NCBI GenBank assembly: GCA_035686605.1
Contig: DASRZI010000049.1
Location: 1 to 13,130 of the forward strand
DNA: 13,130 nucleotides
Direction: 5' to 3'
DNA from: UBA11865 sp035686605
GTDB lineage: Bacteria; Chloroflexota; Anaerolineae; Promineifilales; Promineifilaceae
The translations under genes were made by a program, and so were the position numbers. Below are positions 1-8,100 of this stretch, piece by piece. Under the pieces are notes generated by a model. It searched no databases and was not told where the DNA came from. It was given only the letters and a program-made list of their open reading frames with translations. Numbering within the stretch: the stretch's first letter is position 1; the number at the start of each line of letters is the position of its first letter.

Positions 1-397
1 ACTTCGATCCAACTAATTTCACTCTGGATTCAATGTGGTTCTTTGTCCGTGGAAGATACCGTTCTGATTCTCTGAAGATGAGTTTGCAATACAAGGTTAG
101 CGCTCTTCTAGGTCTATCGGGAGCTGTAGTTGACGTCGCTCGATCACGCGACCGCAGTTCAAAAACGTAATATAGATTGTTTACGTAGTTGACTGTTTCA
201 GCGCTGACTGCACCGGCAAAGTTCCTGACCTTTAGTGGTTCAGGACCTCTGATTGTGAGATCAAAAATATTCGTGCCTGCAGGGATCCATCCCTTGACAG
301 TCAACACTTGTTTGATAACAGGCAGGGGACCAAGGCTTTCCGCGCCCCAATCATTTAGGATCTTACCGTTTGCGACCTCTGTGTAAGTATAATTTAT
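1..397 (-). pseudogene. Start-less open frame running off the left edge, unidentified
   Basis: On the minus strand the frame is open from just after a TAG at 400-398 to the window edge, about 132 codons, with no ATG near its beginning; the first usable starts are the GTG and TTG codons at 307-302. The translated stretch from about 397 to 160 looks protein-like: it begins INYTYTEVANGK and later reads VKGWIPAGTNIFDLTIRGPE. That is loosely reminiscent of the prealbumin-like (Cna_B/SpaA) surface domains of secreted bacterial proteins, but I cannot assign a family. The part nearest the edge is Arg-rich and less convincing. It could be the decayed end of another surface-protein gene, a gene with an unusual start continuing to the left, or chance. 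The plus-strand frames of the same stretch look like shadows. Confidence 0.25.
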
Positions 398-762
398 CTA
401 CACCCGTCCACTCAGCGTATCGAAGATCCATTTCTATTTCCTATTTCGATCTTGGCGAAGTAGGGGGTCTCAATAATAACATGGCTTCTAATTCGTGGGT
501 TATATCCTGCAAAACCACCAAAAACAGAGCCGATAGGAAAGCAACTGCGGAAGCCACCACTACAATACACCATCCGTGAACAACGTGTAAATGTAGCAGC
601 CGGTGCGCATAAAACTCCAATTGCTGTCAGTTGATTCATACCGAAATTAGAGTATGTTGAATTTTCTTTGGCAGTTTGGTAACGGTGTTGACAATGTGGC
701 AAAAAAGTGTCAATCTACAGGTGCATTTATTCTCGTCGAATTATGCAGTAAATTGGGAATAG
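398..762. other. Gene-free leader region upstream of the kinase-like gene
   Basis: I find no supportable gene here. Short frames exist on both strands, including 412-702 on the minus strand, but they show no recognisable domain and no good ribosome binding site. The stretch presumably holds the promoter of the downstream three-gene unit. The only discrete signal I see is the small inverted repeat at 688-713. No convincing -10/-35 pair was found by eye. Confidence 0.4.
688..713 (+). promoter_or_regulatory. Possible -35 / inverted-repeat operator
   Basis: A consensus-like TTGACA (688-693) is followed 14 bp later by its exact reverse complement TGTCAA (708-713), about 50 bp before the kinase-like start. 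The first arm could be a -35 element, but the hexamer at 17 bp spacing (CAATCT, 711-716) is a poor -10. Alternatively the two arms form an operator. The arms are short, so chance is quite possible. Confidence 0.2.
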
Positions 763-1305
763 ATGAATACTTGTTCATCGGCAATTCCCGGGCAGCAGAT
801 CGGCCAATTCGAAATTGTCACTCTCGCTTTCAGCGGCAATAGTTTCGATGTAATCCTCAGTTACCATAGGCAGCTAGGCTGGTCGGCTACACTTAATGTA
901 TTGCATCATCATAACGCACAGAATTACCGCATGGTCGAACGGCCCTGCGAAATAGCGACGGCCGTCGCAGAACTACTGCACCCCAACGTCATCACGACGT
1001 GCGAGGTGGGGCTGACATGGACCGACCAACCTTTCTCTGTGTTGGCCTTCGTCGAGAGTAGTTCACTTGAGACAGTGAATACCGCAATGAAGCGGACGGG
1101 GAGAACGGTTTCCACTGACCACGCACTAGATCTGTCTGCTGAGACATTCTTGGTCGAGGACAATTGCTTTGTGTCTCAAGCCAGTGAACGATTTCAGTCG
1201 TTGGAAGATGGGATTATTGTCGTCGACGATGCCTATAACAGCCAGAATCAAAGTAACCTGACGACTTTGGTGGATTCGCGAATGTCAACGAGACTCGGTG
1301 AGTAG
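763..1305 (+). CDS. Degenerate Ser/Thr protein kinase N-lobe (pseudokinase fragment)
   Basis: This 180-residue product aligns by eye with the N-lobe of bacterial Hanks-type Ser/Thr kinases: an IGQFEIV lead-in (13-19), a glycine-loop region (21-34), a VAIK-like strand (41-47), an alphaC-like helix VERPCEIATAVAEL (58-71), HPNVIT (73-78) and a hinge LAFVESSSLE (94-103). The residues needed for catalysis are changed. The ATP-binding Lys is Asn45, the alphaC Glu position is Ile64, and only Gly25 of the glycine loop remains. No HRD or DFG motif exists, and the last ~75 residues match nothing I know, so the C-lobe is missing. An in-frame TAG at 760-762 makes ATG 763 the first possible start; a weak GGGA lies 4 bp upstream. 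The stop overlaps the next gene by 8 bp, suggesting translational coupling. It may be a decaying kinase gene that happens to stay open, or a small binding pseudokinase. It is not an active kinase. Confidence 0.6.
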   Translation: MNTCSSAIPGQQIGQFEIVTLAFSGNSFDVILSYHRQLGWSATLNVLHHHNAQNYRMVERPCEIATAVAELLHPNVITTCEVGLTWTDQPFSVLAFVESSSLETVNTAMKRTGRTVSTDHALDLSAETFLVEDNCFVSQASERFQSLEDGIIVVDDAYNSQNQSNLTTLVDSRMSTRLGE

Positions 1306-2146
1306 TAGAGCTAAACTCCGCGTTTTTCTCATATTTGTTGCCATTGGTGTGGTTTCAGGCATGGGTTCAGCCTACCTCCTGTATTACCCAAAGGACAATC
1401 CTAGCATAGGCGCAGTACTGGCGGATGTAGAGAGTATATCGCCAACGTCTACTGAGTATGTGCCAACGCCGGCAGAGGATATCTTAATCCTTGAGATGCT
1501 TGGTCCAGATGACGATGCGCGTTACGAAATTGAGGAAAGGCTGGACTTCATTTGGTGTTGGCCTGAGCCACTGCGGCCAGATGAAAAGTTCGCCTTCTAT
1601 TTGAAGTCGGATAGCTACGAAATGGAACTAAACGACTTTGCGGTGCTCCATGATCACAATTGTTACGAATTCGCGGCGCTCGCGCTCGATATTGTCGAGC
1701 TTCCAGGTACATATAGCTGGCAAATAAGGATTTACAACAGGAACTCGAACTCGATTGTGGCTGAGAGTGAGTTTAGGGATATCAATCTTCTATGGGACGG
1801 TTCATTCAACACACCGACCCGTACACCGTCACCGACAATAACGTTAACTGGTACGGCGACTCAGGCTGCCACGCATACTTCAACCTCGACGAGACGCCCA
1901 TCGTCAACGGCAACCGCGACAAAAACTCCATCGCCAACTTCGCGCCCTTCAACATTCACGCCCACGGCAACACCCGTCTCACCCACTTCACCACCGCCGC
2001 AGCCGCCGACATCACCGCCGCCGACATCACCGCCGCCCACATCGCCACCGCCGCCAACACCAACCGCTCCATTACCGACGAATCCCACAGCAACACCTCC
2101 GGTACGCGAGCCGAAATCAACATCGGCGTATGAGATAGTCATCTAG
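1298..2146 (+). CDS. Membrane-anchored ectodomain protein with Thr/Pro-rich stalk
   Basis: The 282-residue product starts at GTG 1298, inside the end of the kinase-like gene. Residues 7-29 are a hydrophobic signal anchor preceded by Arg/Lys; there is no lipobox cysteine. Residues about 62-166 form a compact beta-type domain (LDFIWCWPEPLRPDEKFAFY, then PGTYSWQIRIYN). It resembles the Fn3-like sensor/ectodomains that follow the transmembrane segment in many Chloroflexota kinases and FHA proteins. Its only cysteines, Cys87 and Cys122, could pair. Residues about 170-275 are a low-complexity Thr/Ser/Pro stalk ending in TSPPP repeats, typical of exported Chloroflexota proteins and a likely O-glycosylation target. 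Topology is inferred to be a short cytoplasmic tail, one membrane pass, and an extracellular domain plus stalk. The kinase-like gene before it and this one together resemble the two halves of a receptor kinase. The stop codon overlaps the ribosome binding site of the giant gene. Exact function is unknown. Confidence 0.75.
   Translation: MSSRAKLRVFLIFVAIGVVSGMGSAYLLYYPKDNPSIGAVLADVESISPTSTEYVPTPAEDILILEMLGPDDDARYEIEERLDFIWCWPEPLRPDEKFAFYLKSDSYEMELNDFAVLHDHNCYEFAALALDIVELPGTYSWQIRIYNRNSNSIVAESEFRDINLLWDGSFNTPTRTPSPTITLTGTATQAATHTSTSTRRPSSTATATKTPSPTSRPSTFTPTATPVSPTSPPPQPPTSPPPTSPPPTSPPPPTPTAPLPTNPTATPPVREPKSTSAYEIVI
2009..2053 (+). repeat. Three tandem 15-bp units encoding TSPPP
   Basis: Three adjacent units based on ACATCACCGCCGCCG (2009-2023, 2024-2038, 2039-2053) differ at one position in the second and two in the third, and encode TSPPP three times in the stalk. 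Because 15 bp is a multiple of three, slippage would change stalk length without breaking the frame. Confidence 0.85.
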
Positions 2147-2150
2147 GAGG
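2145..2150 (+). promoter_or_regulatory. Strong Shine-Dalgarno overlapping upstream stop codon
   Basis: AGGAGG sits 4 bp before the TTG start of the giant gene, and its first two bases are the last two of the preceding gene's TAG (2144-2146). An in-frame TGA at 2131-2133 excludes an earlier start, and no ATG or GTG lies nearby, so TTG 2155 is the start. Ribosomes finishing the upstream gene stop on this site, a standard arrangement for translational coupling. The short spacing and TTG codon probably moderate initiation. Confidence 0.7.
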
Positions 2151-2154
2151 TCAT

Positions 2155-5100
2155 TTGAAACCCCGTTCAGGCGAAATCGTCTTTTTAATCGCATTATCTT
2201 CTATGCTGCTATTAATTCTTCTGGGCCAGCAGCTGGCCAACGCCGCGGAGCATCAGGCCGGTCAAACAGCGCAACGAGTGGACCGAACAGCAAGCGCAAT
2301 CATATCTGATGATCTTGTGGTCGAGGTGATGGCAAACAATCATGGAGAATTTTCAATCGCTAATATAGATTTCTTGGTACTTGTCCCTGATCTGCAAGAT
2401 GCCGACCTGTCGTTGACCAAGACAGTGGACGACCAGACACCGGATGTTGGAGCTAATGTGGTTTTCACGGTGAGCGTGGCCAATGCGGGACCCTCCGATG
2501 CGACAGGGGTGACGGTGGAGGACGATTTACCCAGTGGATACAGCTACGTCAGCCACAGTGGAGGCTCCTATGATTCCGGCACGGGCGTCTGGAGCGCCGG
2601 CGCCATCTCAGCCACGGAGACCGTGGAGCTTATCATAACGGCCACAGTCCAGGCCACCGGAAATTACACCAATGTGGCCCAGGTGACGGCGGCGGACCAG
2701 GCCGACCCGGACTCAACGCCGGCCAACGATACGGGGAACCAGAGCGAGGACGACGAGGACAACGCCAGCACGACGCCGACGGTGTTGGCCGACTTGACTA
2801 TCGTCAAGGTTGACAGTCACGACCCGGCCGCTCCTGGCGAAGTGCTGACTTACACCCTGACGGTCCACAACAACGGCCCGTCCGATGCGTCCAACGTGGT
2901 CGTCACCGATACCTTGCCGGCTGGATTGAGCGATGTCACAGCTAGTACGAGCTGCAATATCACACCTGGTGACGTTATCTGCAACCTGGGAGTTCTTGCC
3001 AACGGGGCAACTGAGGTCATTACCATCGCCAGTACCATCGACCAAGTAACTGGCGGTACTCTTGTTAACCAGGCTGAGGTGGGTAGTGATACCTTAGATC
3101 CCGTCGGCCCTAACAGCACCATTGAGACGACTGCCACAGCCCCTGAGGCAGACCTGACTATTACTAAGGATGATAGCCACGATCCAGCCGTTCTTGGAGA
3201 AGCGCTGACATACACCCTGACTGTCCACAACAATGGCCCGTCCGATGCAGTTAATGTGGTCGTCACCGATACGTTGCCGTTTCGCTTGAACGATATTACG
3301 GCTACTACCGGCTGCAATATCACATCTAGCGAGGTCATTTGCAACCTGGGAGTTCTTGCCAACGGGGCAACTGACGTCATTACGATCACTGGCACTAGCC
3401 ACCAGGGGTCAGAAAACCCATTAGTCAACCAGGCGGCGGTTGGCAGTGATACTTTAGATCCCACCGGTCCTAACAGCGTCACAGAGACGACTGTAATAGT
3501 CCGCGCGGCCGACTTGACCATCTCCAAGGTGGACAGCCATGACCCGGCCGCTCCTGGCGAAACACTGATTTATACCCTCACAGTCCATAACAATGGACCG
3601 TTCGGTGCCACCAGCGTGGTTGTCACGGACACCCTTCCAACCGGGGTGAACAATGTCACCTATAGCGGCGACTGCGCGCTTGGTACAGGGGAGGTGGTAT
3701 GTAATCTTGGCAATATGAACGACGGGTCAACCGCTGTTTTTACCATCGCCGTGACAATCGACCAGGGAATCACTGAAACCTTGGTTAACGAGGCAGTGGT
3801 GGGCAGCGAGACGCCTGACATAACGGTACCCAACATCATTACAGAGACGACTTCCATTCTGGCCGAAGCAGACCTGACTATCACCAAGGTTGATAGCCAT
3901 GACCCGGCCACTCCTGGAGAAGCGCTGACTTACACCCTGACCGTCCACAACAATGGACCATCGAACGCGTCCAACGTGATTGTTACAGACACGCTGCCAT
4001 TTAGCGTGAGCAATATCATTCATAGTGCCGGCTGCACCCTTGGAACAGGAGAGGTGGTATGCAATCTGGGCGACTTAGCGGCCGATGGTACCAATATCAT
4101 TACCATCGCCATGACAATCGACCAGGTGGCAAGCAGCCCATTGGTCAACCAGGCCGAGGTCGGTAGCGACACGCAAGATAGTACGCTGCCCAACGATGTA
4201 GTTGAGACGACCAGCTTAGCCGCTAAGGCCGATCTGACCATTGCCAAAACAGAAAGCCATGACCCAGTTACGGCAGGGAAGAACTTGACCTATACCCTGA
4301 CCGTCCACAACAATGGTCCATCAAATGCGCCCAATGTGGTCGTTACTGACACCCTGCCTTCTGGGACGATTTACTACTCGGCCAGCGCCGGATGCACGCC
4401 CAACCTAAACGAGGTTGTCTGTATCTTGGGCGATCAAGAAATTGACGCTACTAGTCTAATTACCGTTGCCGTCACGGTTAGTCCTGATGTTACTGGCACC
4501 CTAACCAACTTGGCTCAGGTGGATAGCGATGCCCTAGACATTGCCCTGCCCAACACGACGACGCTAACTACTACAGTTGTCGCCGATGCCGACCTCACCA
4601 TTTCAAAGACTGATAGTCCCGATCCAGTCACTGCCGGGGAAGATCTATACTATTCCCTTACAATGGTCAACAATGGGCCATCGAGTGCGGTCAATGTGAT
4701 AGTCACTGACACCCTACCAGCCTCGGTGACCTATGCCTCAGCCAGCGCAGGCTGCGCGCTCAGTGGTGTTGAGGTAGTCTGCAACCTGGGTGACCTGACA
4801 GTCGATGCTGCTAGCATAATCACCATCACTGTCAATGTCGATCCTGGAGCCTCCGGCAGCCTGGACAACTGGGCGGAGGTCGGTAGTGACACACTGGATA
4901 GCATCCTGCCCAACAGCATTTTAGAGTCGACAACGGTACAATCCTGGGTGGATTTGGCAATCGGCAAAACCGGAGCACCCGATCCAATCCCTGCCGGCGA
5001 ACTGCTCACATACACCTTGGTCATTACCAATTCGGGACCATCCAACGCGTTGAACGTAGTAGTAACGGATACTCTCCCTCTTAGCACGACCGTTATATCA

Positions 5101-8100
5101 GCGACTGCCGTACAGAACGCTGCATTGATACAGGTGGTACACGCATCTCAATCCGATCCACCCAGTCCAGATTCAGCCGAAATCATCACCATTGATGCGT
5201 CGGATCACTTATCGTTTAACGATTCCGAAGCAAAAGACATTCCCGACCTGTCTTCAAGGTATAACCTGTCTGAAAAGACGCTATCTAGCGTCCTGTTTGG
5301 CAGCCCGATGACCAGCCTTGTTGGCGAATGCACCCTAGGAGCCACCGTTACGTGCATCCTGGACGCACTCGCTGCCGGCGATACGGCGGTCATTTACATC
5401 GTGGTAAGGGTTGACCCCAGCGCAAAACTACCACTGGAGAATAATGCTGAGGTAACGGCATCGACGGCAGAGATCAACATCCAGAATAACAGTGTCATCG
5501 CCACGACTATCGTCACCACGACCGTCGATCTGTCAATAACTAAACTCGCAAACCCAGATCCCGTTGTTGCAGGGAATAGCCTTACCTATACGCTCATTAT
5601 TAGCAACCCAGGACCTTCGAACGCAACCGAAGTGGTTGTAACGGATACGGTGGGCTTCGGGGCTGTCATTAGTTCCACTGTGACAAGCCAAGGAACTGGA
5701 TGCACCGGTACTTCGCCATCTGTGTGCGACCTAGGCGACATGGTAGCTCAGTCAACGGCCACGATTACTATAGTCGCAAGTATAAGTGACACGACAGTGA
5801 TAACCATCGGAAACACAGCTGAGGTTGCCAGTTTAACTTTCGATAATTTCCTGGACAACAACACAGCCTTGAATGTAACTTCTGTCGATTCATTTGCTGA
5901 CCTGGCTATTGGGAAGGTCGATAGTCCCGATCCTGTTACCGCTGGGATGAATTTAACCTATACCCTGACAATAACGAATCTGGGACCATCGGCTGCGGCC
6001 GGAGTCGTTATGACCGACATCTTGCCAAGTGGGTTGATATCAGTCACATCGGAGATCTCCCAGGGGACTGGCTGCAGCGGTGAAAGTATACTTATTTGTA
6101 ATCTGGACTTGCTGACTGCCCAGTCTTCTCGAACCATAACGATCGTCGGAACTGTAGACTCGACGATCACGGAAACATTGACGAACCTGGCCCAGGTAGG
6201 AGCCGTAACGCCTGACCTAAAGGGTGGGAACAATACAGTCACGGTCACAACCGCCGTCAACGCCGTAGCTGATTTGACAGTGACGAAGGCCGACTGGCTT
6301 GATCCAGTAGCTCCCGGTACAAATCTGACCTACACCTTGACCATTACCAATATGGGACCGTCGGACGCCGTTGGCGTGATGGTAACCGATACGTTGTCTA
6401 TCCATACTCCACTGGTATTGACCTCGGTCAGCCAGGGCAGCCCTTGTGAAGGAACGTCAACTATCACCTGTACGCTTGGCACAATTACGGCCAATCATAC
6501 GGCGGCAGTCACCATTGTCGTGGGACTTGATCAGTCATTAGCGTCTGTAGTCATCACCAATTCGACCGGAGTTACCAGCCAGACGCCAGACACGAATACG
6601 TCGAATAACCGTGATGTCGAAGATACGACGGTTATACCCCAAAGCGACGTTGCCATCCTTAAGTCAGCCCTCCCTGATCCGGTCATTTCCGGCACTATAT
6701 TGACCTATACCCTGGGGATCAGCAACTTCGGTCCATCCCTCGCAACCGGGATTATTGTGACAGACACACTGCCGCCTGAGGTGACGTTTAACTCGGTAAC
6801 TGCTGGTCAGGGGACCGGCTGTACCCAAATAGATCAAGTTGTCTGCAACCTTGGCGCTCTATCAGTGGGGACAAGTATCGAGGTAACGATTGTGGTAACG
6901 GTCGCGGCAAACTTTGCTGGAACGATTGAAAACTTCTCCATGGTAGCAGGCGACCAAAATGACCCGCAGCCGGAAAACAACGCGTATGCCTTACTCACTA
7001 GCGTGTCCGAGCAAGGCACACTGCCATTAGTTAAGACAGATACACCGGATCCGGTAAAAGCCGGCACCAATTTGACCTATACGCTGCATGTCTCCAGCAC
7101 GGGACCTTCCGACGTGTTCGGCGTTACCCTGACTGATACGCTACCGACCGAAGCCAGCTTTATAACTGTGACTCAGACTGTTGGTACCTGTTTACATCAG
7201 GCAGGCACAGTCCTGTGTGATCTAGGCGATATGCCCGTTGGAAGCGAAGCCACAATCCAGATTATTACTTTTGTTGATCCCTATGTACTGGGACAGATCA
7301 ACAACGCGGCTTTACTTGGCGCTGAAGGTACAAAAACCAGTATAGCCAATCAAAATACGACCGTTGTCGGCTCAGCTGATCTAAGCATAGGTACTGATGG
7401 TTCACCCAATCCAGTGATCGCCGGAGAAAGCCTGACCTATACCGTCATAGTAACCAACAGCGGCCCGTCAGTCGCCCGGCAGGCAGTGATTCATTCTATC
7501 CTACCAGAAGAAGTGATATTCATTTCCAGCCCCGACTGTACACCCGTCAATACGGTACTCAATTGCGCTCTTGGTGACCTTGCTGTGAACGAGACCGTCA
7601 CCGTCACGATCTTCGCTGAAGTATCCTCGGACACCATTGGATTGATCTCTGGCTCAGCCACGGTGTTCAGCAATACGCCTGATCCCGATTCGACGAATAA
7701 CAGTGGGATTGAGCTGACAAACGTGGTGGCTTGGAGTGATCTCGGCATCAGCAAAACAGGCAGTGCCGACCAGGCAGTTGCTGGGACAAACTTCAGCTAT
7801 ACCCTTTCCGTTAATAATGGTGGTCCGTCGATGGCCAGGAATGTAGTTGTCACCGATAGTTTACCCACAGGAGTGACACTTGTATCGGCAGTAGACGATA
7901 ATGGGAATGACTGTATCGGAGCAACCGAGTTGAATTGTAACCTGGGTATGATGGCGGTAAGCTCGGTATCGACTATCACAATAGAAGTGTCTGTCGATTC
8001 GGCAAAATCGGGCATCCTCCTGAATTCAGCAGGGGTGACCAGTGACAGCACAGATCCCAATCCCGCAAACGATCAAGCCACCGAACAGACGCCAGTAATT

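Noticed and set aside
294..319. TTGACA at 294-299 followed by GATAAC as a promoter
   Set aside because: Spacing is only 14 bp, the -10 is poor, and no gene starts downstream within a useful distance.
388..393. TATAAT at 388-393 as a -10 element
   Set aside because: No -35-like hexamer at 15-18 bp spacing, and the next gene begins about 370 bp away.
1792..2142. Alternative frames over the Thr/Pro stalk, including a Gly/Val-rich minus-strand frame
   Set aside because: Low-complexity CCG-rich DNA opens several frames at once; only the frame with the signal anchor and ectodomain makes sense.
2788..4947. Regular spaced repeats as a CRISPR-like array
   Set aside because: The period is 360 bp, in frame and protein coding, with divergence spread along the unit; there are no short direct repeats with unique spacers.
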